The position numbers and the translations under genes are program-made. A stretch of 38,847 nt of DNA from Denitrovibrio sp. (lineage in GTDB: Bacteria; Chrysiogenota; Deferribacteres; Deferribacterales; Geovibrionaceae). Under the pieces are notes generated by a model. The model worked only from the letters and a program-made list of their open reading frames with translations, searched no databases and was not told where the DNA came from. Below, one piece after another: positions 25,687-33,432 of this stretch (positions are counted from its first letter, which is position 1; the number at the start of each line of letters is the position of its first letter). The stretch is taken from assembly GCA_002869145.1 (NCBI GenBank), contig PKTM01000018.1, positions 1 through 38,847 of the forward strand, given 5' to 3'.

Positions 25687-26273
25687 TGATTATAATATTC
25701 AGCAGGGATAAATTCCTGTGCGACAACCTTATTAAAACTTTCGAATCTGAGGCAGTCTTTTGCTCTGCAGGATTTGACGAGTTTAGGAAAAAAATGAAGG
25801 AGAAGTCTGGTGATGTGGTTATTGTAGATATAGCTAATACTGCTCCTTTTGATATTACAAAGCTTAAGTGCGGTTCAATTGTTCTTTCGGGTGTGCCTAA
25901 GTTTAATGAGGCTGTAAAGCTTATGCGGTTTGGAGTAAGAGGTTATGGAAACAGAGCTATGATGCCTGACAACATGAGACAGGTGGTGAACTCTGTGCGC
26001 TCCGGTCAGGTCTGGATGCCGCCATTCATAATAAGCAAACTAATATCAAACATGCCTGTGGGGGATTTGTCTGAGAATCAAACAGATGATGTTGAGTTTT
26101 CTGAAAGGGAATCGCAGGTTGTGAAGCATGTATCTTCCGGACTCAGCAACAAAGAGATTGCACAGGAGATGGGGATAACAGTCCGCACTGTTAAGGCTCA
26201 TCTTACATCAATATTTACAAAAACTGGTCTGAGAGACAGGGTTGCACTTGCTCTGAAATATAAGCAAGCCTGA
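25683..26273 (+). CDS. LuxR/NarL-type regulator with degenerate receiver domain
   Basis: 196 residues. The C-terminal HTH (about 135-195) is typical: FSERESQVVKHVSSGLSNKEIAQEMGITVRTVKAHLTSIFTKTGL. The N-terminal domain (about 1-115) has a receiver-like outline, with an aspartate in VVIVDIANT, but the acidic pair after strand 1 reads SRD and the conserved lysine is replaced (RGYGNRAM), so phosphorylation control is doubtful. It overlaps the adaptor gene (ATGATGA) and closes the lap operon. Such regulators often sit beside adhesin type I systems. Autoregulation through the palindromes at 17305-17408 is only a guess. Confidence 0.82.
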   Translation: MMIIIFSRDKFLCDNLIKTFESEAVFCSAGFDEFRKKMKEKSGDVVIVDIANTAPFDITKLKCGSIVLSGVPKFNEAVKLMRFGVRGYGNRAMMPDNMRQVVNSVRSGQVWMPPFIISKLISNMPVGDLSENQTDDVEFSERESQVVKHVSSGLSNKEIAQEMGITVRTVKAHLTSIFTKTGLRDRVALALKYKQA

Positions 26274-26481
26274 CAGGTAAAATTTTCATTTTATATTACA
26301 AGATGTTGGGAATGCGTCAATTTTCTATGGAAACCTAAGCTTCCGTTTTTTTACTTCCAAAATATTCTAATTAAAATCTCTGTTGCTTCTTTAATTCACT
26401 GCGTACTTATAAATATGTAAGCATATCGATATATAATATTAAACAGAAGTTAACTATGTATATAGAGCTGCGGGTTAAGAC

Positions 26482-26496
26482 AATGGTAATACCATT
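26482..26496. promoter_or_regulatory. GntR-type operator 3 (upstream TRAP site)
   Basis: AATGGTAATACCATT is a perfect palindrome sharing the GGTAATACC core of operator 1 at the lactate locus. It is centred 175 bp upstream of operator 4. Confidence 0.7.
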
Positions 26497-26629
26497 TGGA
26501 ATAGGAGTGTATTAATGTTAAGCATGAACATTTAATAAACAAAAATTTGTTATTAGTTCAATTGCAATGTACTGGTATCTATAAAAATATGTCGTCACAT
26601 AGGTTTAGGGGCCAATATTAAAACAGTTG

Positions 26630-26659
26630 TTGACAACTCATAAAAGTCATGCCAATAAT
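26630..26659 (+). promoter_or_regulatory. Predicted sigma70 promoter of the TRAP operon
   Basis: TTGACA (26630-26635), 18-base spacer, AATAAT (26654-26659; 5/6). The -35 lies inside a small inverted repeat, AGTTGT-TG-ACAACT (26625-26638). Operator 4 overlaps the -10. Confidence 0.7.
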
Positions 26660-26671
26660 GGTCATACCAAT
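26657..26671. promoter_or_regulatory. GntR-type operator 4 (TRAP promoter site)
   Basis: AATGGTCATACCAAT is an inverted repeat with one arm mismatch around a 3-base centre. It overlaps the -10 of the TRAP promoter, the same arrangement as at both lactate promoters. Confidence 0.7.
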
Positions 26672-26785
26672 TAAGCATAGTTGGTTTCAATCAGCTTAAC
26701 TGACATAACTGTGGGGATTAAAGAGTTAGTCAGGAAGTTGTGAGTAAAACAGACTATGTGTTCAGGTCACACTATGGAGGTTTCT

Positions 26786-27847
26786 ATGACTAGTTTTAAA
26801 ACAATGATCAGATTTGCAGCAATAATAGTATTCGCTGTAGCGCTTACAGCGGGCTCAGCTGTAGCAAAAGAGAAGAAAATCCTTCTCAAAATGCCGCTTG
26901 CTCTCCCATCTTCACTCCCTATTCTAGGTGAAGGCGCAGTTTATTTTCAGGACATGGTAAACGCCATGGACGAAACTATTAAGGTGAAACTCTACGAGCC
27001 TGGCAAACTTATGCCAGCTTTCGAGATCCACGACGCTGTTTCAACAGGAAAAGTTAACGCCGGCTACTCTATCTCTGGTTATATTCAGGGTAAAGTTCCC
27101 GCTGCTTCTCTTTTTGCAGCACTCCCTTTCGGCCCTACAGCAGAAGTTTTTGCTTCATGGTTCAGAGAGGGCAACGGTGGTAAACTGTATCAGGAAATGT
27201 ATGAAAAAAACGGATACGACATTAAAGTTTTCCCTGTAGCTCCATACGCAGCAGAGACAGCTGGATGGTTCCGTAAGCCTATCGAAAGCGCAGAGGACTT
27301 CAAAGGTCTTAAGATTCGCTTCTTCGGACTCGGTGGAAAAGCTATGGCAAAACTTGGAGCATCTGTTGCTCTTCTTCCAGGCGCAGAGATTTTTCCTGCT
27401 CTTGAAAAAGGCGCACTTGATGCGACAGAGTTCTCAATGCCTATCGTAGATAAAAAACTCGGTTTTTACAAAATCGCAAAATACAACTACTTCCCGGGCT
27501 GGCATCAGCCTTCCTCAACATTTGAGCTTCTTATAAACAAAAAGACATGGGATTCTATGAGCCCTCGTCAGCAGAAAGTTATTCAGGCTGCTGTTGAGGC
27601 CACTAGCTTCCATATTCTTACAAAATCAGTTGCTGTTCAGGGTAAAGTTATGATAGAGAACGAGAAAAACGGCGTTCATAACATGACATTCAAGCCTGAG
27701 GTTCTCAGTGCTATAGAGAAAGCATGGAACGAGGTTGCCGCTGAAGAATCTGCTAAAGATCCTTTTTTCAAGCAGGTTCTTGAAGATCAGCAGCAATACT
27801 TCAAAGAAGTCAGCACATTCGTAAAAAGAAGCACAATTTCTGACTAA
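26786..27847 (+). CDS. dctP: TRAP transporter periplasmic solute-binding protein
   Basis: 353 residues from ATG 26786, preceded by GGAGGT; the frame opens at ATG 26756, but the later start gives a clean signal peptide (MTSFKTMIRF, then a hydrophobic stretch, cut near AVAKEKK). DctP family: GWFRKPIESAEDFKGLKIRF with the carboxylate-binding arginine region, GAEIFPALEKGALDATEF and a PGWHQPSS segment. The last resembles the TakP subgroup, which binds 2-oxo acids and lactate (from memory). It captures an organic acid for DctQM. Candidates are 3-hydroxybutyrate (from downstream genes) or lactate/pyruvate (from shared operators). A hairpin after the gene probably gives it more transcript than dctQM. 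Confidence 0.9.
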   Translation: MTSFKTMIRFAAIIVFAVALTAGSAVAKEKKILLKMPLALPSSLPILGEGAVYFQDMVNAMDETIKVKLYEPGKLMPAFEIHDAVSTGKVNAGYSISGYIQGKVPAASLFAALPFGPTAEVFASWFREGNGGKLYQEMYEKNGYDIKVFPVAPYAAETAGWFRKPIESAEDFKGLKIRFFGLGGKAMAKLGASVALLPGAEIFPALEKGALDATEFSMPIVDKKLGFYKIAKYNYFPGWHQPSSTFELLINKKTWDSMSPRQQKVIQAAVEATSFHILTKSVAVQGKVMIENEKNGVHNMTFKPEVLSAIEKAWNEVAAEESAKDPFFKQVLEDQQQYFKEVSTFVKRSTISD

Positions 27848-27872
27848 TACTATTTAAACGTATTTACGTGTC

Positions 27873-27898
27873 GGGGCATACTTTGTATGCCCCTTTTT
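27873..27898 (+). terminator. Intercistronic hairpin/partial terminator between dctP and dctQ
   Basis: GGGGCATAC (27873-27881) and GTATGCCCC (27885-27893) form a perfect 9-bp stem with a TTT loop and a T5 tail. Since dctQM follow in the same direction with no clear promoter, it is best read as a leaky terminator or 3'-stabilising hairpin favouring dctP mRNA. A perfect 12-bp palindrome, CTGTTTAAACAG (27903-27914), follows. Confidence 0.75.
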
Positions 27899-27938
27899 AT
27901 GACTGTTTAAACAGAATAATAAATATAAGGATGTTCAG

Positions 27939-28481
27939 ATGCAGTCTGATACTAATACAAATACATTATCTGTACCTGTCGCTGACAGTATAGATAATTT
28001 TTTGCTTACTACTGGCAGGTGGTTCAGTTGGGCAAATTTCATACTGATACTTGTGACAATTTTACAGGTTGTTCTCAGGTATGGCTTTAGGAATGGTCTT
28101 GTAACACTTGAGGAGCTCGAATGGCACCTCTACGGCTTTGCCTTTATGATGGGGCTTTCTTATGCGCTGATAACGAATTCTCATGTTAGAGTTGACGTTA
28201 TCCAGAGCAGATTTTCCAGAAAAACGAGGGAATGGATAGACATTATCGGTCACATTTTCCTCCTGCTTCCGTTTATAGTTACGGTAATTTACTTCGGTTG
28301 GGAGTTTACATATAAGTCTTTTGTGCTGTCAGAGCATTCTAATGCTCCGATGGGGCTTCCTTACAGGTGGATAATAAAAAGCGTAGTTCCTATAAGTTTC
28401 GCATTTTTAGGTCTTGCTACAATATCCAGAATAATTCGTTCATTTGCAATAATAAGGAGTGAAAAACATGGAAGTAATTAA
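27939..28481 (+). CDS. dctQ: TRAP transporter small membrane subunit
   Basis: 180 residues with four predicted membrane helices and the DctQ pattern (LEELEWHLYGFAFMMGLSYAL, then HVRVDVI). It scaffolds the large permease and docks the binding protein. AAGGATG gives a Shine-Dalgarno. It overlaps dctM by 14 bases. Confidence 0.9.
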   Translation: MQSDTNTNTLSVPVADSIDNFLLTTGRWFSWANFILILVTILQVVLRYGFRNGLVTLEELEWHLYGFAFMMGLSYALITNSHVRVDVIQSRFSRKTREWIDIIGHIFLLLPFIVTVIYFGWEFTYKSFVLSEHSNAPMGLPYRWIIKSVVPISFAFLGLATISRIIRSFAIIRSEKHGSN

Positions 28482-29856
28482 TGATGTTCTTGTTGCTGCG
28501 ATGTTCTTCACCTTTATAGGGTTTCTGCTTACAGGATATCCTGTGGCTCTCTGCCTTGGCGGAACGGCCATACTTTTTGTTGGTGTAGGTTATTTTGCAG
28601 ATATATATTTTGATGCTTTTACCGGGATGGATCTTAACTATTTCGGTATAGTTGTGACACGTATATATAAGACCATGACAAACTGGGTACTGGTTTCATT
28701 GCCCATATTTATTTTTATGGGGCTAATGCTTGACAAGTCTGGAATAGCAGAGCGGCTTATGTATTCTGCTCAGGAGCTTTTCGGTAAAGTAAGGGGTGGT
28801 CTTGCCATCACTGTTACGCTCATAGGCGTTCTTCTTGCCGCATCAACAGGTATCGTTGGTGCTTCAGTTGTGCTTTTGGGGCTTTTGTCTCTTCCCGCCA
28901 TGCTGAATCAGGGGTATTCAAAGACTCTTGCTCTCGGTACGGTGGCCTCTGCCGGTACTCTTGGTATACTCATTCCGCCATCCATTATGCTGGTGGTTAT
29001 GGGCGATCAGCTCTCGCTGTCCGTTGGAGACCTCTTTCTGGGCGCGGTTTTTCCGGGACTTGTTCTTGCGGGGATGTACCTTGTTTTTCTGCTGCTGTTT
29101 GCTTATCTAAAACCTAGTGCAGCACCCCTTGCAGACGACAGACAGCCAATATCAATAAAGACTGTTTTGCGTGTTCTTATGAATGTTATACCCCCTGCAC
29201 TGCTTATTATAGCGGTTCTGGGATCGATATTTGCAGGTATAGCTACAGTGACCGAGGCATCAGCAGTTGGTGCTGTCGGTTCAATGATACTCGCAGCAAG
29301 TTTCAAAAGACTTAATTTTAAAGTGCTGAAAGAAGTAGTTTACGGCACATATAACACTACAGCATATATTTTCGGAATATTTGTGGGTGCCACAGCATTT
29401 GCACTTGTTCTCAGGGGACTTGGCGGTGACGAGGTTATTGAAAGTGCGCTTACATCTCTGCCATTTGGCCCCACAGGAATTATCATATTTATCCTTTTTA
29501 TGGTATTTCTCCTCGGGTTTTTCCTTGACTGTGTAGAGATAACACTTATTGTCCTTCCGCTTCTGGCTCCTGTTATCACTAGCCTAGGGGTAGAGATCAA
29601 TGGTTACGGAGTTATCGAAAACCCATCTCTTGTATGGTTTGTGATGCTTGTTGCTATGGCGCTTCAGACATCGTTTTTGACGCCGCCCGTTGGTTTCTCG
29701 CTGTTTTATCTGAAAGGTGTCGCTCCGCCTAATGTTACGCTTGGCGATATATATAAGGGTGTTATCCCGTTTATTATAATACAGCTTATAGCTTTGACTG
29801 CGCTAATTATTTGGCCAGAGCTTGTTACATGGCTTCCGGCTAAAGTATACGGCTAA
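28468..29856 (+). CDS. dctM: TRAP transporter large permease
   Basis: 462 residues from ATG 28468, which has AAGGAG 8 bases upstream; GTG 28459 also opens the frame but lies within that Shine-Dalgarno. A strongly hydrophobic multi-pass protein with DctM signatures: VALCLGGTAILF, SLPIFIFMGLMLDKSGIAERL, GASVVLLGLLSLPAML, GTLGILIPPSIMLVVMGD and TPPVGFSLFYLKGVAP. It performs Na+-coupled uptake of the organic acid delivered by DctP. It is followed 11 bases later by the 3-hydroxybutyrate dehydrogenase gene in the same operon. Confidence 0.93.
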   Translation: MEVINDVLVAAMFFTFIGFLLTGYPVALCLGGTAILFVGVGYFADIYFDAFTGMDLNYFGIVVTRIYKTMTNWVLVSLPIFIFMGLMLDKSGIAERLMYSAQELFGKVRGGLAITVTLIGVLLAASTGIVGASVVLLGLLSLPAMLNQGYSKTLALGTVASAGTLGILIPPSIMLVVMGDQLSLSVGDLFLGAVFPGLVLAGMYLVFLLLFAYLKPSAAPLADDRQPISIKTVLRVLMNVIPPALLIIAVLGSIFAGIATVTEASAVGAVGSMILAASFKRLNFKVLKEVVYGTYNTTAYIFGIFVGATAFALVLRGLGGDEVIESALTSLPFGPTGIIIFILFMVFLLGFFLDCVEITLIVLPLLAPVITSLGVEINGYGVIENPSLVWFVMLVAMALQTSFLTPPVGFSLFYLKGVAPPNVTLGDIYKGVIPFIIIQLIALTALIIWPELVTWLPAKVYG

Positions 29857-29867
29857 GGGGTGACGTT

Positions 29868-30626
29868 ATGAATAAAAAAGTTGCAGTAGTGACAGGTGGT
29901 GCCAGCGGCATCGGACTTAGCGTTGCCCGTACGCTTGCAGACAACAACTACAACGTAGTTATTGCAGATATAAACGAAGAACAGGGCTCTGCGATAGCCT
30001 CAGAGGCGGGTGCTTTCTTTGTGAAGGCTGACCTTTCAAAACCGTCAGATTGTAAAAAGCTTATAGATGCCTCTGTAGCTCATTTTGGCTCAGTTGATGT
30101 TCTGGTAAATAACGCAGGTGTGCAGCATGTATGCCCAATAGAAGATTTTCCAGAGGAAAAGTGGAATTTTATCATTTCTCTTATGCTTACCGCCCCATTT
30201 CTGCTTACAAAATACGCGTGGCCGTATATGAAAGCGAAAGGCTGGGGAAGGGTAATTAACATAAGCTCTGTGCACGGTTTAAGAGCATCTGAGTTTAAAG
30301 CGGCTTATGTCTCTGCTAAGCATGGCTTGATGGGTATGACAAAAGTTGCAGCACTCGAGGGGGGGAAAGACGGCATAACAGTAAACACTATATGTCCTGC
30401 TTATGTCCGCACACCTTTGGTGGATGGTCAGATAGATGATCAGGCGAAGGCACACGGCATTCCCCGCGAGGAAGTGATAGAGAAAATAATGCTGAAAAAG
30501 GCTGCCGTAAAGCGAATGATAGAGCCGGACGAGATAGGCAACATTGTTATGTATCTTTGTTCGGATGCGGCTGGGTGCATGACTGGAGTGGACTTCACCA
30601 TAGACTGTGGATGGACAGCCCAGTAA
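29868..30626 (+). CDS. bdhA: D-3-hydroxybutyrate dehydrogenase (SDR family)
   Basis: 252 residues. Rossmann glycine motif TGGASGIG, NNAG, catalytic Ser (NISSVHG) and YxxxK (AYVSAKHG). Residues typical of 3-hydroxybutyrate dehydrogenases are present: the AGVQHV glutamine, the SSVHG histidine, and TPLVDGQI with its glutamine. One odd change is CPAYVRTP, where characterised enzymes have CPGWV. It oxidises 3-hydroxybutyrate to acetoacetate with NAD. Its place directly after dctM and before thiolase and CoA-transferase makes this function likely. Confidence 0.87.
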   Translation: MNKKVAVVTGGASGIGLSVARTLADNNYNVVIADINEEQGSAIASEAGAFFVKADLSKPSDCKKLIDASVAHFGSVDVLVNNAGVQHVCPIEDFPEEKWNFIISLMLTAPFLLTKYAWPYMKAKGWGRVINISSVHGLRASEFKAAYVSAKHGLMGMTKVAALEGGKDGITVNTICPAYVRTPLVDGQIDDQAKAHGIPREEVIEKIMLKKAAVKRMIEPDEIGNIVMYLCSDAAGCMTGVDFTIDCGWTAQ

Positions 30627-30720
30627 TTATACTTTTACGAAAGGTCACTTGCGAGCTGGAAATGAATAATTACTGAAAAAACACGGTTTAGATTTTTAAA
30701 GCAATATATTATTTTAGCCT

Positions 30721-30793
30721 TATAATTAGTTATGTACCAAATGCAATGACTGTTCAAAAACAGATTTGGTTAACGCAAACATTTTAAAAGGTG
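30721..30793 (+). promoter_or_regulatory. Predicted promoter -10 and structured leader of the thiolase gene
   Basis: TATAAT (30721-30726) is a perfect -10 with no good -35. Soon after it, ACCAAAT (30736-30742) can pair with ATTTGGT (30764-30770), and CTGTT (30750-30754) with AACAG (30759-30763), giving a 12-bp hairpin with a one-sided 7-base bulge. Shine-Dalgarno AAAAGGTG follows at 30786-30793. The thiolase and CoA-transferase may thus have their own promoter. Confidence 0.45.
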
Positions 30794-30798
30794 CAATT

Positions 30799-31974
30799 AT
30801 GAAGAACGTATATATAGTCGAAGCTCTCAGAACTCCATTTGGCTCATTTGGCGGCTCATTGTCAGATGTTCCTGCCACATTGCTTGCAGCAACTGCCATG
30901 AAGAGTGTGCTCGAAAAATCAGGCATGCCTCCGGAAGCAGTAGATGAGGTTATACTCGGACAGGTTATTCAGGGGGGTGTCGGTCAGGCTCCCGCACGTA
31001 TAGCTATGCGAAGCGCCGGTCTTCCTGACAAAACTCATGCAATAACAATTAATAAAGTTTGCGGAAGCGGATTAAAATCTGTCATGCTCGGAGTGCAGTC
31101 TATACTGCTTGGTGACAGCTCTGTTGTGATGGCTGGCTGTATGGAAAATATGTCTGCGGCTCCATATGCTATGTTCAGAGCGAGAGACGGATTCCGTATG
31201 GGCAACGGCGAGGTTGTGGACCTTATGCTGCATGATGCCCTCCTTGACCCTTATTCAGGTTTGCATATGGGTGTTATCACTGAGGCTGCAAACGAAAAGT
31301 ACGGCATAACCAGAGAGGAACAGGACGAATACGCCGTAAGATCATACACGCTTGCTTCGAAAGCGGTTTCCGAAGGCATATTTGACTACGAGGTGTCCCC
31401 TGTGGTGAAAAAAACCAGAAAGGGTGACGTGGTTGTTGATAAAGATGAGGAACCAGGTCGAGGGAAGATCGAAAAAATCACTACACTCAGTCCAGTTTTC
31501 AAAAAGGACGGGGGGATAACAGCTGGAAACGCTTCCAGTATAAACGACGGCGCATGTGCTGTGCTTGTAGCTGATGATGCGAGTGTTCAGAAATACGGCT
31601 TAACTCCGAAAGCAAAAATTATCGCTTACACCACCAACAGTATTCACCCAGACGACTTTGGTCAGGCTCCCGTGGGAGCTATCAAAAAGCTTCTTGAAAA
31701 AGCGGAGATGAGTGTAAACGACATAGATTTATTTGAGATAAACGAGGCTTTCTCCTCTGTGCCTGTCATAGCTGCACGTGAGTGCGGATTAAACATAGAC
31801 AGGCTGAATGTGAACGGAGGTGCTGTAGCACTGGGGCATCCTGTAGGAGCCAGCGGTGCAAGGCTTATTACAACTCTTGTCCGTGAGCTGAAGCTAAGAA
31901 ATAAAAAGTACGGTGTGGCTAGCCTGTGTATAGGCGGTGGTGAAGCTGTTGCCATGTTAATAGAAAGAGTATAG
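30799..31974 (+). CDS. atoB: Acetyl-CoA C-acetyltransferase (thiolase)
   Basis: 391 residues from ATG 30799 with AAAAGGTG five bases upstream; the open frame extends back to TTG 30766, which is unlikely. Catalytic Cys in NKVCGSGLKSV, His in NGGAVALGHPVGASGAR, second Cys in ASLCIGGGEA; LFEINEAFSSVPV is also typical. It splits acetoacetyl-CoA into two acetyl-CoA in the ketone-body route, though the reaction is reversible. It starts about 170 bases after bdhA and is followed 6 bases later by the CoA-transferase. Confidence 0.92.
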   Translation: MKNVYIVEALRTPFGSFGGSLSDVPATLLAATAMKSVLEKSGMPPEAVDEVILGQVIQGGVGQAPARIAMRSAGLPDKTHAITINKVCGSGLKSVMLGVQSILLGDSSVVMAGCMENMSAAPYAMFRARDGFRMGNGEVVDLMLHDALLDPYSGLHMGVITEAANEKYGITREEQDEYAVRSYTLASKAVSEGIFDYEVSPVVKKTRKGDVVVDKDEEPGRGKIEKITTLSPVFKKDGGITAGNASSINDGACAVLVADDASVQKYGLTPKAKIIAYTTNSIHPDDFGQAPVGAIKKLLEKAEMSVNDIDLFEINEAFSSVPVIAARECGLNIDRLNVNGGAVALGHPVGASGARLITTLVRELKLRNKKYGVASLCIGGGEAVAMLIERV

Positions 31975-31980
31975 GTGGAA

Positions 31981-33333
31981 ATGATGAGCAAAATTTATAA
32001 AGATGCACTCAGTGCACTGGAAGGTGCTGTAAAGGACGGAATGACCATAGCAGCAGGAGGATTTGGACTCTGCGGCATTCCCTAAAACCTTATCCTTGCA
32101 CTCCGTGACAGCGGCGCAAAGGATCTTACATTTGTCAGCAACAACGCAGGGGTGGACGATTTCGGCATCGGACTTCTGCTTCAGACAAAACAGGTAAAAA
32201 AGATGATTTCATCATATGTTTGTGAAAATGCAATATTTGAGCGTCAGTTCCTTGACGGAGAGCTGGAGGTCACACTCACTCCTCAGGGGACACTGGCAGA
32301 AAAGCTTCGTGCCGGCGGTGCGTGGATTCCGGCTTTTTATACAAGGACAGGCTTTGGTACAATGCTCACCGAAGGCAAGGAAGAGCGTGATTTTGACGGT
32401 AAAGGCTATGTTCTGGAGGAGAGTATTACAACGGATCTGGCTATAGTAAAGGCTTGGAAAGCGGATACAACAGGCAACGTTATATTTCGCTATACTGCTA
32501 ATAACTTTAATGAAGCCTGCGCAAAGGCGGGTAGGTTAACGATAGTCGAGGTGGAAGAGATAGTAGAGGCGGGGGAGCTTGATCCTCATGCTGTTCATCT
32601 GCCGGGTGTTTATGTTGACAGGATAATCAAAGGCGAAAACTACGAAAAACGAATTGAACAGCGCACAATAAATACAGGAAAAATAGAGGCTAAGGGTTAC
32701 AACGAAAAACGTGAGTGGATGGCAAAGCGTATCGCAAAAGAGCTTGAAGCGAACATGTATGTAAACCTCGGGATAGGCATGCCGACTCTGGTTGCAAATT
32801 TTGCACCGAACGACTTGGACATAACACTCCACTCAGAAAATGGTCTGCTTGGTATCGGCCCTTTTCCCACAGAAGATGTTATAGATGCTGATCTTATAAA
32901 CGCTGGGAAACAGACAATTACCTACACCAAAGGAGCAGCGTTCTTTGACTCATCAGAATCTTTCGCTATGGTCAGGGGCGGTCACATAGACATCTCAGTG
33001 CTAGGCGGAATGCAGGTGAGCAGAACAGGCGATCTTGCGAACTGGATGATACCCGGTAAGATGGTGAAAGGGCCTGGCGGCGCTATGGATCTTGTTGCAG
33101 GAGTTAAAAAACTTGTTGTAATGATGGAGCACTGCGCTAAAGACGGCAGTCCGAAGATACTGGAAGAGTGCGATCTGCCTGTTACAGGGAGAGCTGTTGT
33201 TGACATGCTGGTCACTGATAAAGCAGTTTTTGAGGTGGGTGAAAATGGTCTGAAACTAGTAGAGATTTCGCCATTTTCTTCACTTGATGATATAAAAGAG
33301 ACTACTGGATGCGATTTCGAGGTAGCACTATAG
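31981..33333 (+). pseudogene. Fused 3-oxoacid CoA-transferase (SCOT-like), interrupted by in-frame TAA
   Basis: 450 codons in one frame: ATG 31981 (with GGTGGAAA before it), then an in-frame TAA at codon 35 (32083-32085), then an uninterrupted frame to 33333. The text around the stop is GGFGLCGIP-stop-NLILAL; the family reads GGFGLCGIPENLI, so GAA to TAA is the likely change. The alpha (AtoD-like) part comes first ([18 protein letters not shown]), then the beta part ([13 protein letters not shown]; catalytic Glu in [11 protein letters not shown]). The intact enzyme would activate acetoacetate with succinyl-CoA. As read, no good Shine-Dalgarno precedes a later in-frame start, so the protein is probably lost and the ketone-body pathway blocked here unless a paralogue exists. 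Confidence 0.88.
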
Positions 33334-33359
33334 ACCTCATTCTCTCATAATCTTCTCTG

Positions 33360-33385
33360 GGGAGTGCTGCTGCACTCCCTTTTTT
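33360..33385 (+). terminator. Intrinsic terminator after the CoA-transferase
   Basis: GGGAGTGC (33360-33367), loop TGCT, GCACTCCC (33372-33379), then six T. It ends the TRAP/ketone-body operon. Confidence 0.92.
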
Positions 33386-33432
33386 ATTGAAAAAACATTA
33401 TTTATCGCTATTCTTAAGATGAGGTAGTTGAT

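Larger units (their letters stand above)
26274..26785 (+). promoter_or_regulatory. Non-coding region: lap operon end and TRAP promoter region
   Basis: About 510 AT-rich bases without a gene. A weak hairpin (GGAA at 26329, TTCC at 26341) followed by seven T may end the lap operon. Downstream are a lone TATAAT (26432-26437), two GntR-type palindromes (26482-26496, 26657-26671), a good promoter (26630-26659) and a leader of about 120 bases before dctP. Confidence 0.6.

Noticed and set aside
26329-26352. Terminator after the lap operon
   Set aside because: The stem is only 4 bp with an 8-base loop despite a T7 tract, so it is mentioned only as a weak possibility within the intergenic entry.
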